NCBI RefSeq assembly: GCF_000732945.1
Contig: NZ_CP008944.1
Location: forward strand, 1,603,784-1,667,783
Direction: 5' to 3'
Origin: Corynebacterium atypicum
Lineage (GTDB): Bacteria > Actinomycetota > Actinomycetes > Mycobacteriales > Mycobacteriaceae
DNA: 64,000 nucleotides
Made by a program: the position numbers and the translations under genes. Below the pieces are notes generated by a model. That model saw nothing but the letters and a program-made list of their open reading frames with translations, did no database searches and was not told the DNA's origin. This document shows, one piece after another, positions 1-10,937 of the stretch. How positions within the stretch are numbered: the first letter of the stretch is position 1; each line of letters opens with the position of its first letter.

Positions 1-649
1 GAGCGATCTTGGCGCAGAACTTCTCAAAGACCTCGAAATAGCGCGCCGGCGTCCCAAAGTAGTCGAGATGATCCGGCTCAATGTTGGTCACCACTGCGAT
101 GTCGGGACGGTAGCGCAGCAGCGAGGCGTCGGATTCGTCGGCCTCGGCGATGAACCACTCGCCCTCGCCCTCGTGCGAGTTGGTACCCGTCGAGGCCAGC
201 ACTCCGCCCACAGCAAAGCTCGGGTCGAGCCCGGCGGCGGTGAAGGCCCCCACCGCGAATGAGGTGGTCGAGGTCTTGCCATGGGTGCCTGCGATCAGCG
301 CCTGCTTTCGGCCTACCATCAACTCCGCCAGGAGATCGGAGCGCCGGATGACCGCGATCCCGTGCTCCGAAGCGGCGACCAGCTCCGGGTTGTCCTGCGG
401 GATCGCGGCAAACGAGGTCACCACCACGGTGGGCAAGCTCCCGCCGAGCCGGAGATTGTCCGCCCTGTGGCCCACCGCCACCCGGGCGCCGCCGGCACGC
501 AGCCACGCAACCGTCTCGGAGTCGACGCGATCCGACCCAGTGACCACCTTCCCGCGATCGAGCAGGATGCGGGCTAGCCCGGACATGCCGGCGCCGCCGA
601 TCCCGACGAAGTGCACGCGCGAAATATCGTGGCTAGCATGATCTGACAT
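1..649 (-). CDS. murC: UDP-N-acetylmuramate--L-alanine ligase MurC (partial)
   Basis: Cytoplasmic ATP-dependent ligase that adds L-alanine to UDP-MurNAc, the first step in building the peptidoglycan stem peptide. Read on the minus strand from an ATG at 649, the protein begins [24 protein letters not shown] cut short here; it has the N-terminal Rossmann glycine motif ([12 protein letters not shown]) and the Mur-ligase P-loop [11 protein letters not shown] near residue 115, then an [10 protein letters not shown] stretch and [11 protein letters not shown]. The left window edge truncates the C-terminal half. It lies 39 bp after murG and is the last dcw gene visible here. By analogy with related genomes, ftsQ and ftsZ probably follow outside the window. 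Confidence 0.95.
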   Translation of the reverse strand, partial: MSDHASHDISRVHFVGIGGAGMSGLARILLDRGKVVTGSDRVDSETVAWLRAGGARVAVGHRADNLRLGGSLPTVVVTSFAAIPQDNPELVAASEHGIAVIRRSDLLAELMVGRKQALIAGTHGKTSTTSFAVGAFTAAGLDPSFAVGGVLASTGTNSHEGEGEWFIAEADESDASLLRYRPDIAVVTNIEPDHLDYFGTPARYFEVFEKFCAKIA

Positions 650-688
650 TGCTAGTGGCCTTTCGTTCTATCCATGAAAGTTTGGTTC

Positions 689-1759
689 TTAGCCCCGGCG
701 CAAGTCGCCCAGGACGCGCTCGGCGATCCGGTCTGCGGCCCCACCTGTCCCCGAGACCTGCGCTGCCTTGCGCATCTCCTCGTACGCTCCGGGTTCATCG
801 AAAATGCGCGAGACCTCGGCGAAGAGGCGGTCGCCGTCGAGCTCGTCATCCGCGATCAGCCGTGCCGCCCCGGCGGCAACGACGCCGGCGGCATTGAGAC
901 CCTGCTCACCGTTGCCGTGCGGCAGCGGCACATAGAGGGCAGGAAGCCCCGCCGCAGTCACCTCGGCCACGGTCATCGCACCCGAACGGCACACCACCAG
1001 GTCCGCGACGGCGTAGGCAGCGGCCATATCAGTGATGTACGGCACAGCCGCGTAGTGGTCCTCGCCCGCGACGGCAGGCAGCCTGTTTTTCTTCCCGTAA
1101 GCGTGCAACACCTGGAAGCCGGCGTCGAGAAGCCTGTTCACAGCGTCCGCAAGCGCAGCGTTGATGCGCACCGAGCCCTGCGAGCCCCCAGTCACCAGAA
1201 GCGTCGAGCGGTCCTCGCTGAGGTTCCAGGCAGCTCTGCCGCGGGCGGCGGTCTCCCCGTCACGGCTATGCGCGAGCCCCTCCCGCACAGGGATTCCCAC
1301 TACTTCTCCGGGCATCCCGGAATTGTCGACGGCGTTGAATCCCACTCCGCCGAGCCGGACGCCCAGCTTGTTCGCCATCCCGGCGCGCGCGTTCGCTTCG
1401 TGCACATAAAACGGCAGTTTAAGCGACCACGCGGCAAGGTAAGCCGGGGCGGACACGTAGCCGCCGAATCCCACGACGGCGTCGAAGGCGCCCTCTTGCA
1501 GGACCTTTCGCGCCTGCCCCACCGCTTTGGCCACCCGGTGCGGCAGGCCTAGCAGCTTCAGCGGTTTCTTGCGTGGCACGGGCACCGGGTCGATGAGCCG
1601 CAGCCGGTAACCGCGCGCGGGAACCAGGTCCGTCTCGAGCCCTTTGACCGTTCCCAGGGCCTCCACGTGCGCTCCCCGCTTCGCCAGGGCGTCGGCTACC
1701 GCGAGCGCAGGCTCGATGTGCCCGGCGGTACCACCGCCGGCGACGAGCACGTTGTCCAT
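689..1759 (-). CDS. murG: UDP-N-acetylglucosamine--N-acetylmuramyl-(pentapeptide) pyrophosphoryl-undecaprenol GlcNAc transferase MurG
   Basis: Membrane-associated GT28 glycosyltransferase that converts lipid I to lipid II. The protein (356 aa) starts MDNVLVAGGGTAGHIEPALAV, which carries the family G-loop GGGTAGH; a second G-loop-like stretch VTGGSQGS follows around residue 190, and the UDP-GlcNAc-binding region VCRSGAMTVAEVTAAGLPALYVPLP lies near residue 265. The reading frame is open 19 codons further upstream, but the ATG at 1759 fits the family N-terminus and lies 2 bp after the ftsW stop, so it was chosen. The gene is embedded in the tightly packed ftsW-murG-murC run, implying translation from one transcript. 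Confidence 0.96.
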   Translation of the reverse strand: MDNVLVAGGGTAGHIEPALAVADALAKRGAHVEALGTVKGLETDLVPARGYRLRLIDPVPVPRKKPLKLLGLPHRVAKAVGQARKVLQEGAFDAVVGFGGYVSAPAYLAAWSLKLPFYVHEANARAGMANKLGVRLGGVGFNAVDNSGMPGEVVGIPVREGLAHSRDGETAARGRAAWNLSEDRSTLLVTGGSQGSVRINAALADAVNRLLDAGFQVLHAYGKKNRLPAVAGEDHYAAVPYITDMAAAYAVADLVVCRSGAMTVAEVTAAGLPALYVPLPHGNGEQGLNAAGVVAAGAARLIADDELDGDRLFAEVSRIFDEPGAYEEMRKAAQVSGTGGAADRIAERVLGDLRRG

Positions 1760-1761
1760 CT

Positions 1762-3171
1762 TTATTTGCTTCTCCTTCGCGTGGAATGAGTCCGGGCGGA
1801 CGGGCCCGAGGCCCAAGTGCTTTCGCGTCTACCGTAGCCCGGCCGGTGCTCTTCGCGCGGCGCGGACTGGTACCGGCCGGTTCGCACGCTCGCCGTCAGC
1901 GGCCGGGGGCGCTGGCTAGCCGGCTTCCGGCTGCGCTGCGCCTCCACCGGAGCGCCCTTGGGCTCGCCGATCAAGAGGATCCGGTCAAAGACTGGCCTGC
2001 CGTAGCTTTGCACCGCGGACACGTTCGCCGGCTCGTGGCGGGCGATGTTGGCCAGGATGCCCATCGCCGCCAGGGTGGTAATCGCCGAGGTACCACCGGC
2101 CGAAATGAGCGGCAGCTGAATGCCCGTCACTGGCAAGATACCGATGACGTATCCGATATTGATGAACGCCTGGCAGACCACCGAGGCCGTCAGCGTCGCC
2201 GCCAGGATCGCCTGGAATCGGTCGGCCGCCCGCAGGCTCGTGCGCAACCCGAAAAACCCGAGCACCCCGAACAAGACGATGACGAGCACTCCGCCCCAGA
2301 GCCCCAACTCCTCGCCGATGATCGCGAAGATGAAGTCGTTACCCGCCTCGGGCAGGTAGAACCACTTCGCCCGAGATTGCCCGAGCCCAACGCCCATGAG
2401 CGAGCCATCAGCAAGCGAGAGGAAGCCCTGATAGGACTGGTAGGCCTTATCACCGGTGTCGGTGAAATTGCCAACGAGGGCGTCAAAATAGACGTGAAAG
2501 CGCTCCGAGCGGAACCCTCCGGAAATAAAGACCCACGCCATGCCGACAGCGCCCACACCGATGAGGCTGAGCAGCCACCTTTTGCCCACCCCCGAAAATA
2601 GCAGCACGAAACCGACGACCAGGGCAAACGCGACCGCCATGCCGAGGTCGCCCTCGGCAATGATGAGCACCGTCAGCGCCAGGCCCACCCCGGTGAAGAC
2701 GACAAAGGGGTCGCGCAGCCCCCTGCCCTTAGTGCTGCGGCCCGCAAGTAGCCAGGCTCCAAATATGGCAACCGCGATTTTCGCCGCTTCGGAGGGCTGC
2801 AGCCGCAGTGGACCTAATACGATCCAGGACTGGGAGCCCACTTCGTCTCGCCCCGTTCCCACTCCGGGGATCAGCACGGCGATCAACAGCAGCACCGCGA
2901 CGCCGAACACCGGCAGCGCCACCTTGGCTAATCTCACCGGCGGAATTTTCAGCATCGCCCAGAAAATGACGAGCCCAGCGGCCACCATGACGGCCTGCCG
3001 GGTCGCCCCGCCCCACACCGAGGAGCCCTCGATCACTGACCACGTCATCGAGCTTGACATCACCATCACAATCCCGATTCCCGTCAAAATGAAGACGGTG
3101 AGCCGAATCATGAGGTAGTCCAGGCCGGGTTGCTGGTCTAGGGCCTCAAGAAAGTCTTTCATCCGCTGCAT
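1762..3171 (-). CDS. ftsW: Peptidoglycan polymerase / lipid II-associated division protein FtsW (SEDS family)
   Basis: Polytopic SEDS-family glycosyltransferase that polymerises septal peptidoglycan together with FtsI. The 469-residue protein has about ten hydrophobic segments starting at LMIRLTVFILTGIGIVMVMS, the conserved loop ending in the family block GIQLPLISAGGTSAI near residue 350, and a long basic cytoplasmic C-terminal tail rich in Arg, Pro and Ser that exceeds the enteric proteins. ATGs at 3171 and 3162 are both possible; the first is 4 bp after the murD stop. The open frame upstream of it is an out-of-frame shadow of murD. Confidence 0.95.
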   Translation of the reverse strand: MQRMKDFLEALDQQPGLDYLMIRLTVFILTGIGIVMVMSSSMTWSVIEGSSVWGGATRQAVMVAAGLVIFWAMLKIPPVRLAKVALPVFGVAVLLLIAVLIPGVGTGRDEVGSQSWIVLGPLRLQPSEAAKIAVAIFGAWLLAGRSTKGRGLRDPFVVFTGVGLALTVLIIAEGDLGMAVAFALVVGFVLLFSGVGKRWLLSLIGVGAVGMAWVFISGGFRSERFHVYFDALVGNFTDTGDKAYQSYQGFLSLADGSLMGVGLGQSRAKWFYLPEAGNDFIFAIIGEELGLWGGVLVIVLFGVLGFFGLRTSLRAADRFQAILAATLTASVVCQAFINIGYVIGILPVTGIQLPLISAGGTSAITTLAAMGILANIARHEPANVSAVQSYGRPVFDRILLIGEPKGAPVEAQRSRKPASQRPRPLTASVRTGRYQSAPREEHRPGYGRRESTWASGPSARTHSTRRRSK

Positions 3172-3175
3172 TGCT

Positions 3176-4558
3176 CTAGGCCTCCCCTTCGGACCCTTCG
3201 GACAGTTTCCGAGCGCACTGGGAGAAGATTTCGCCGCGGTGCGCCATGCCGCGGTACATATCCAGGGAGGCCGCCGCCGGCGCAAGCGCCACCGTCGCGC
3301 CATCGGGCGCAAGCTCAGCCGCGGCGCGGCACGCCTGCTCCATCGCATCCCACGGATCCTGCGAATCGATGACCCGCACGGGCACGTCAGGCGCCTGCCG
3401 GCGAAACGCATCGGCGATCTCCTGCCGGTCCACGCCCAAGAGCACAGCACCGGCAAGACGGGGGGCTACCTCGTGGATCAGATCGTCAACCGTAGCGCCC
3501 TTGAGCTGACCGCCCGCGATCCACACCGCGCGGTCAATTCCGGCCAACGCCGTTGCCGCCGCATGCGGGTTCGTCGCCTTGGAATTGTCTATCCATCTCA
3601 GTCTCTTCGTGTGGGCTACCATCTGGCCGCGGTGGCCCTGGACACGAAAGCTCTGCAAGCCGGCCTCGATGTCCGCAGGCCGGACATTCTGACTGTGCGC
3701 CATCGCCGCCGCGGCTAAAGCGTCAAGCACCCCGACCGGCCCGGCCGGTTCGATTCCTTCTATCCCGGCGAGCTCGACTGAGTTATTTCCCACGCGACTA
3801 ACGATGCGGTCGCCGATCACGCCCACTTGGCCCGGGCCCGGCTCGCCGAGGGTGAACCCAATGACGTCGTCGCGGTCGGCCACGAGTGCCTTCACCCGGG
3901 CGTCGTCCGCCCCGACGATCGCCACTGGTCCACGCAACACCCGGTACTTGCTTGCCGCGTAATCATCGAAGCCGCCGTGCCAATCGAGGTGATCGTCGGC
4001 GAGGTTGAGCAGGACCCCGGCGTCCGGGCGAAACGTCGGCGCCCAGTGCAGCTGGAAGCTCGACAACTCTGCGACCAACACGTCGATCCGAGGCTGGTTA
4101 CGCAGCGCGTCGGTGACGGCGACCCCGATGTTTCCCACCGGCTGCGCGGCGGCCCCGGAGGCCTGCATGATGCTCGCCAGCATGCCCGTCGTCGTCGTTT
4201 TCCCGTTCGTTCCGGTCACGGCCAACCAGGTCCGGGCAGCCCCGAACACCCCCTGCTGGTCGAGCCGGTAGGCCAGCTCCACATCGCCGATCACCTCGAC
4301 GCCGCAGCGGCTGGCCGCCACCAAAAGCGGCGAGTTCGGCCGCCACCCCGGGGAGGTGACAACCAGGTCGAAGCCGGACACACGCTCCTCCGCCTCGCCG
4401 AGGCTCAGGACTGTGGCACCGGGCAGAGCAGCCACCTCCGCGGCGGCGTCGACGTCGCGGTCAGCAACGCTGATCTGCCAGCCGAGGCCATCGAGAAGCG
4501 CCACTACGCCTCTGCCCGAGACACCAGCGCCAGCGACCAAAACCTTTCGGGCGGACAT
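3176..4558 (-). CDS. murD: UDP-N-acetylmuramoylalanine--D-glutamate ligase MurD
   Basis: Cytoplasmic ligase adding D-glutamate to UDP-MurNAc-L-Ala. The 460-residue protein begins MSARKVLVAGAGVSGRGVVALL (Rossmann-like N-domain) and carries the Mur-ligase ATP loop VTGTNGKTTTTGML near residue 118, LNLADDHLDWH, and the IDNSKATNPHAAATAL block of the C-terminal domain near residue 325. Length and motif order are typical. It sits 4 bp downstream of mraY and 4 bp upstream of ftsW, consistent with a single operon. Confidence 0.96.
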   Translation of the reverse strand: MSARKVLVAGAGVSGRGVVALLDGLGWQISVADRDVDAAAEVAALPGATVLSLGEAEERVSGFDLVVTSPGWRPNSPLLVAASRCGVEVIGDVELAYRLDQQGVFGAARTWLAVTGTNGKTTTTGMLASIMQASGAAAQPVGNIGVAVTDALRNQPRIDVLVAELSSFQLHWAPTFRPDAGVLLNLADDHLDWHGGFDDYAASKYRVLRGPVAIVGADDARVKALVADRDDVIGFTLGEPGPGQVGVIGDRIVSRVGNNSVELAGIEGIEPAGPVGVLDALAAAAMAHSQNVRPADIEAGLQSFRVQGHRGQMVAHTKRLRWIDNSKATNPHAAATALAGIDRAVWIAGGQLKGATVDDLIHEVAPRLAGAVLLGVDRQEIADAFRRQAPDVPVRVIDSQDPWDAMEQACRAAAELAPDGATVALAPAAASLDMYRGMAHRGEIFSQCARKLSEGSEGEA

Positions 4559-4562
4559 GAGT

Positions 4563-5698
<1,136 letters not shown>

Positions 5699-5702
<4 letters not shown>

Positions 5703-7228
5703 TTCGACAAGCCTCCGTCGTCCTCGTTATTTCTCTCACCGTGCCCGCCGAGCGCCTCGGTCACTCGCCACAGGCCCTGCGAATTCGACGCCTTGACCAG
5801 CACCACGTCGCCGCCACGCAGCCGCTCCTGAAGGATCTCGGCGGCGCTTGCTGTATCCGGCACCGTGGTCGTGTCGACCCCGGCGGCAGCCGCCGCATGG
5901 GCGAGCTCGCCAACTGGGTCCGACTCGCCGACGGCCACGAGCCGGGAAATGTGCATCTTTGCCAGTTGCTCGCCGAGGTCGCGGTGTGCCTGAAGCGTGT
6001 CATCGCCGAGCTCCGCCATCTCGCCGAGCACCGCCCAGCTTGTCGCCTCCGGGCGCCCGGAAGCGGTAAAAGCCAGGGCAGCAACGGCCGCGCGCATCGA
6101 ATCCGGGTTGGCATTATAGGCGTCGTTAATCAGCGTCACGCCATCGGCGCGAGTACGCACGTCCATGCGGTTCGCGCTCGCCGTCACGTGCGAAGAAAGT
6201 ACGGCCGCCACGTCGCTCGCCGGGATGCCCAGCTCGATGCCCACAGCCGCCGCGGCCAGGGCATTTGACACCTGGTGGGCGCCGAAGACCTGCAATCGCA
6301 CCGGGTGGCTTTCCAGGACGCGCTCGCCATCGCGGATTTCGAGCAAGAACGACGCGCGCGCGACGTCGTCGAGCGCGACGCCGCTGGCCACGTAGCGCGC
6401 CCCCGGTGCCGGCGGGTGCTGGGCGCTAAACGAGACAACCTTGGCCCGGGTGCGCTCCACCATCCCGGCGACGAACGGGTCGTCGCCGTTGAGCACGGCC
6501 ACTCCCCCGGACGCAGCCGGGGGCAACGCCTCGACCAGCTCGCCTTTGGCGATAGCGATGTTCTCGCGCGAGCCGAACTCGCCCAGATGCGCGCTGCCCA
6601 CGTTCAGCTCGACGCCGATCGACGGCGGCGCCACGCGCGCCAAGTAGGCAATGTGCCCGATGTTGCGCGCCGACATCTCTGCGACCAGGAACTTCGTGTC
6701 CTCGGTGCAGCGCAGCGCGGTGTAAGGATGACCGATTTCATTGTTGAAGCTGCCCGGCGGAGCCACGGTCTCGCCTGCGTGGCTGAGCACCGAGTTGAGA
6801 AGGTCCTTCGTCGAGGTTTTCCCGGCAGAACCGGTCACCCCGACCACCACCAGGCCGCGGGCGCGCAGCTGATCGACCACGTGGCGGGCGAGCTTGGCCA
6901 TCGCCTTTACCACGGCCGCGGTGGTACCGGAAGAGTCGTGCGCGAAAGCCGCCGCGGTCGCATCTCCGGGGCCAGCCGGCGGCACCACGATAGCCGGGTA
7001 GCCCACCGGGCGCGCGGTCAGCGCCGCCACAGCACCGGCCTGACAAGCAGCGGCGACGAAGTCGTGGCCGTCGACGCGCTCGCCGGGCAGGGCCACGAAC
7101 AGCCCGCCCGGCGTGATCTTGCGGGAGTCGAACTCCACGAACCCAGTCACCCGAGACTCCGGCGCGGCGCCGTCGGCGAGGGTGCCGCCGACGACCTCGG
7201 CGATCTGGGCCAGCGTCATCGAAATCAT
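5699..7228 (-). CDS. murF: UDP-N-acetylmuramoyl-tripeptide--D-alanyl-D-alanine ligase MurF
   Basis: Adds D-Ala-D-Ala to the UDP-MurNAc tripeptide, completing the cytoplasmic pentapeptide. The 509-residue protein starts [17 protein letters not shown] and has the ATP loop [16 protein letters not shown] near residue 133, an [12 protein letters not shown] block, and [17 protein letters not shown] near residue 365. It overlaps murE at its start and mraY at its end by 4 bp each, so the three are probably translationally coupled. A long plus-strand open frame opposite murE/murF is only an antisense shadow. Confidence 0.96.
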
Positions 7229-8763
7229 CGGTTCCCTTTCTCCTTAGTGCCGTACCCGTTGAGCGCAAGAGCGCGTGCTAGCTCCTCGCGGTCGTCGAAA
7301 GGATGGGCCACCCCAGCCACCAATTGGCCCGTCTCATGGCCCTTACCGGCCACAATCACAGCGTCGCCGGGACGCGCCCAGGAAACGAGCTCTTCGATGG
7401 CTGCCCGGCGATCAGCGACGTCGCGAATCTCCACGTCGCCCCGTGACTCGCACTGGCGCTGCCGCGCGCCGGCGAGCACCTGGCTGCGGATCTCGGCAGG
7501 CTCCTCATCGCGGGGGTTATCGTCCGTCACAATCACCAGGTCTGCGCCAGCAACTGCATTGTCTCCCATCAGCGCGCGCTTGGCGTGGTCCCGGTTGCCC
7601 CCCGCCCCGAAAGCGATGCCCACCCGGCCGGTGACCTGTTCGCGCAGGCTGGCCAGCGCCTCGGCGATCGCCTGGGGTTTGTGTGCGTAATCGACGACGG
7701 CTACAAAGCCCTGCCCGGCGTCGATACGCTGCATCCGCCCGGGCACGGCGACGGCACCCAAACCCGCAATCACTCGCTCCAGGTCGACCCCGCAGCGCGC
7801 GGCCAGCCCGATAGCTAGCGCGGCGTTTGCCACGTTGAACTGGCCGGGTAGCGGTAGCCGCACGGTAAAGCCGCGGCCCAGAACGGTCAGCTCAAAGGTC
7901 TGTGCCCCGCTCGGCGACGCCGATGGCGGGCCAGCCACGATATCTGCGCCTGGTTGCCGCTCGCTGGTCGCAACCGTGATCGCGTCCGCGGCGAGTTCGC
8001 TCATTCGCCGGCCCCAATCGTCGTCGACGCACACAACCGCGCGCGGGGCCGACATCGGCGACTCTGCCGCAAAAAGCAGTGCCTTAGCCTGGAAATAGTC
8101 CTCCATCGTCGGATGGAAGTCCAGGTGATCCTGCGACAGGTTACTAAACCCGGCCACCGCAAACTCGACGCCTGCCACCCGGCGCAGAGAAAGCGCGTGG
8201 CTCGAAACCTCCATGACGACGTGGGTCACACCTTCATCGGCCATTCGACGAAACAGGGCCTGCAGGGTCGGTGCCTCCGGAGTGGTCAGCTCGGTCTTGA
8301 CTGGATGGCCGGCGATCCGCGTCCCGGTGGTACCGATCAGCCCCACCTTGTAGCCGGCCGCCATGAGCCCCGCCTCGAGGAGGTAGCTGGTGGTCGTCTT
8401 ACCCGAGGTCCCGGTGATGCCGATGACGGTCATCTGCCGCGAAGGATAACCATAAAGGTGCGCGCTAATCCCGCCGAGTACCTCCCGCACGTCATTAACC
8501 TGAAGGATCGGGCGCGTCTCGCCGACGGCCTGCAACAGGTCCACTCCAGCCGCATCGGTAAGAATGGCACTGGCGTCGGTCTGCGCAGCGAACTGCGCCC
8601 CGTGTGCCCGGGTGCCCGGCACGGCGGCGAAGAGGTCGCCTTCGCTCACCAGAGAAGAGACCAGGTCGATGCCCTTGATCTCAGTGTCCCCAGCGTCGGC
8701 GGGCCCGAGAAGACTGGCCCCGGCTCCAGCGATTTGCTCGAGCTCTTTGAGGGTTGTCGTCAC
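7225..8763 (-). CDS. murE: UDP-N-acetylmuramoyl-L-alanyl-D-glutamate--2,6-diaminopimelate ligase MurE
   Basis: Adds the third stem-peptide residue. The 512-residue protein carries the ATP loop GITGTSGKTTTSYLLE near residue 118 and, near residue 415, the motif DNPRDEEP. The DNPR signature is known to mark meso-diaminopimelate-adding MurE enzymes (lysine-adding ones differ), matching corynebacterial peptidoglycan. The gene follows a 168-bp gap after ftsI that contains three stem-loops, so it may have its own leader or promoter. An SD-like TGGAGG precedes the ATG (rc of 8764-8774). Confidence 0.96.
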   Translation of the reverse strand: MTTTLKELEQIAGAGASLLGPADAGDTEIKGIDLVSSLVSEGDLFAAVPGTRAHGAQFAAQTDASAILTDAAGVDLLQAVGETRPILQVNDVREVLGGISAHLYGYPSRQMTVIGITGTSGKTTTSYLLEAGLMAAGYKVGLIGTTGTRIAGHPVKTELTTPEAPTLQALFRRMADEGVTHVVMEVSSHALSLRRVAGVEFAVAGFSNLSQDHLDFHPTMEDYFQAKALLFAAESPMSAPRAVVCVDDDWGRRMSELAADAITVATSERQPGADIVAGPPSASPSGAQTFELTVLGRGFTVRLPLPGQFNVANAALAIGLAARCGVDLERVIAGLGAVAVPGRMQRIDAGQGFVAVVDYAHKPQAIAEALASLREQVTGRVGIAFGAGGNRDHAKRALMGDNAVAGADLVIVTDDNPRDEEPAEIRSQVLAGARQRQCESRGDVEIRDVADRRAAIEELVSWARPGDAVIVAGKGHETGQLVAGVAHPFDDREELARALALNGYGTKEKGNR

Positions 8764-8814
8764 ATTTACCTCCAGGTCTTCTGCGCGTTAGGTGCGGTTA
8801 AGATTAATCGTTCG

Positions 8815-8880
8815 GCCGGATTTGTCCGGCACTTCGTGGCAGCGAAGTGGCCAGCACTTGCAGCGCCGGCCGTTTCGGCC
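8815..8880 (-). promoter_or_regulatory. Three consecutive stem-loops in the ftsI-murE gap
   Basis: Three short perfect inverted repeats stand side by side: GCCGGA/TCCGGC at 8815-8820 and 8825-8830, CACTTCG/CGAAGTG at 8830-8836 and 8843-8849, and GGCCG/CGGCC at 8868-8872 and 8876-8880. None is followed by a T-run on the minus strand, so they do not look like simple terminators. They could form a structured leader for murE. Function is inferred only. Confidence 0.4.
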
Positions 8881-8931
8881 AGCCTATATTCAGCTCGTTC
8901 ACACCTGCTTATTTTTCCCTGCTAGATAGTT

Positions 8932-10869
8932 CTAACCTGCCTGCAACACGAGTTGACCTTCCATGGGCTTTGATAGCGGAACGTTGTCATGATCCATTAG
9001 CCAGGAGGCAATGTCGCGGTAAAGCGGCGCAGCCGACCGCCCTCCGCTGCCTCCCGGCTCGACGCCACGGTCCGGCTCGTCGACCATGACCGCGATGACG
9101 TAGCGGGGGTTATCCGCGGGCGCCACCCCGGCGAAGGTGATCCAAAAATCCGACATCGAGTACGCTCCGGTGTTCGGGTCCACCTTCTGGGCAGTACCCG
9201 TCTTACCGGTCGTCTGGTATCCCTCGATCGCCCCGTTTGCACCGGTACCCTGCTGTACGCCCGAAGGATCAGATTGCGTGACCGCCCGAAACATGTCAAG
9301 CACCGTACGCGCCGTCTCTGGGCTCACCACCCGGGTCGTGTGGGGCTTTTCCCGCTCGACCTCCTTGCCGTCCGGCCCCACGATCTTCTCTATGATCCGC
9401 GGCTCGACGCGCTCCCCGCCGTTAGCCAGGGCCTGAAAAATCGCAGCCATCTGCAGCGTGGTCAGCGACATGCCCTGCCCTATAGGCAAGTTGGCAAAGG
9501 TGCCGCCGCCCCAGTCCTCGTAGGCGGGAAGTAGGCCCGGGGATTCGTTAGGAAGCTCGATTCCAGTCGTCGAGCCGACGCCGAATTTCTTCACATACTC
9601 CGCGAACTTTTCTTCGCCCACACGCTGCGCGAGCATCAGTGTGCCTACGTTGGAGGACTTCCCAAAGATCCCGGTCGTCGTGTAGGCCACCGTCCCGTGA
9701 TCCCACGCATCGCGCACCGTCACCCCGGCCATGTCAATCGATCCAGGGACCTGATGGACCTCGTCCGGGGTAGTTTTGTTCTCCTCGATCGCGGCAGCAG
9801 CCGTCATCACCTTAGCTACCGACCCCGGCTCGAAGGGCGCGGAGATCGTCGGGTTCTCAAAGGATTTGTCCGCCTTGAGCTGCTTTTCAATATCCCCATT
9901 GGGGTCCACCGTGCCAGTGTTAGCCATCGCCTTGACCTTGCCGGTGTGCGCGTCGAGAACCACCGCCTCGACGGTCTTCGCCCGCGAATGCTCTTTAGCC
10001 TGCTCTACGAGCTGCTGCACGTAGGTCTGCAACTCAAGGTCCAACGTCAACGTGATGTCATCGCCATCGCGGGCGGCGGCGACGTCGCGCAGGGTGCCGG
10101 GGATCACCTGACCCTTAGCTGAGACGTCTTCCGTCGTGCGCCCATTTACTCCGGCAAGGTAGTCGTTGGCCGCGGCTTCCATACCGAACTGCCCTTGCCC
10201 GTCCATCGAGACTCGCCCAATGACGTTGTTGCCGATCGCACCGTTGGGATACTGGCGCACATCCTGGTGGTCTGCCGCCACCCCGTGGAACCGCTTGGCG
10301 ATCTCGGTGGCCAAGTCCGGGTCGACGTTTCTGACCAGGACCTCATAATGAGAGTCGGCGTGCAGCTTGTTCAGGATTTGTTTCTCGTCGATCTGGGCGA
10401 CGTCCTTTCCGGCGGCCTTCATCATCCTCGGGATCTCGCGCGCCATCTCCTGCAGCGTCTCTTCCACCGAGGCGTCGAGAAGCTCAGCTACCTCGTCTTC
10501 CGACTTCCCCTCGATCGCGGAAGTGCCACGCATCTCGTTGAAGTCGCCCTCGCGCAGCTCCTTGCGCAATATCTCCGGCGAAACGGTCAGCGATCGGGCC
10601 TGCATCGTGTAGCTGAGCGGGGTACCGTTGACATCCGAGATTGTGCCTCTCCGCGCTGGCTCGATGTAGACCCGTCCGCGCTGCTCCTGCGCCTGCTCGG
10701 CGAACGCGGGCCCCCAGACGACCTGCACCCAGCCAAGCCGGCCGATCAGCGCGAGAACGGCCACAATGACGATCACGGTCCCCCACGAGGCGCGCCCGCA
10801 CAGGAGCTCATGCTGCTGATGGCGCACCCGATCACCGTGCCGAGTTTCCCACCTCATCGAGGACCTCAC
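8932..10869 (-). CDS. ftsI: Septal transpeptidase FtsI (class B penicillin-binding protein)
   Basis: Class B PBP that cross-links septal peptidoglycan with FtsW. The 645-residue protein has a cytoplasmic N-terminus, one membrane segment (WGTVIVIVAVLALIGRLGWVQ near residue 28), a PBP dimer domain, and the transpeptidase motifs in order: SVAK with the nucleophile Ser at about residue 350, SSN near residue 408, and KTGTAQK near residue 565. A GTG at 10869 and an ATG at 10857 are both possible starts; both have weak SD-like sequence upstream. It lies 68 bp after the ftsL-like gene and is followed by the structured gap before murE. Confidence 0.95.
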   Translation of the reverse strand: MRSSMRWETRHGDRVRHQQHELLCGRASWGTVIVIVAVLALIGRLGWVQVVWGPAFAEQAQEQRGRVYIEPARRGTISDVNGTPLSYTMQARSLTVSPEILRKELREGDFNEMRGTSAIEGKSEDEVAELLDASVEETLQEMAREIPRMMKAAGKDVAQIDEKQILNKLHADSHYEVLVRNVDPDLATEIAKRFHGVAADHQDVRQYPNGAIGNNVIGRVSMDGQGQFGMEAAANDYLAGVNGRTTEDVSAKGQVIPGTLRDVAAARDGDDITLTLDLELQTYVQQLVEQAKEHSRAKTVEAVVLDAHTGKVKAMANTGTVDPNGDIEKQLKADKSFENPTISAPFEPGSVAKVMTAAAAIEENKTTPDEVHQVPGSIDMAGVTVRDAWDHGTVAYTTTGIFGKSSNVGTLMLAQRVGEEKFAEYVKKFGVGSTTGIELPNESPGLLPAYEDWGGGTFANLPIGQGMSLTTLQMAAIFQALANGGERVEPRIIEKIVGPDGKEVEREKPHTTRVVSPETARTVLDMFRAVTQSDPSGVQQGTGANGAIEGYQTTGKTGTAQKVDPNTGAYSMSDFWITFAGVAPADNPRYVIAVMVDEPDRGVEPGGSGGRSAAPLYRDIASWLMDHDNVPLSKPMEGQLVLQAG

Positions 10870-10937
10870 TTAGCTCTTCTACCTTCCTTGGCTGCGGGCG
10901 AACACTTTTGAGTTGGCCTGGTACCGTCCCGAAGCCG

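Noticed and set aside
6275..7690. 471-codon plus-strand open frame opposite murE/murF
   Set aside because: Antisense to two certain genes, with no recognisable domains; it results from high GC.
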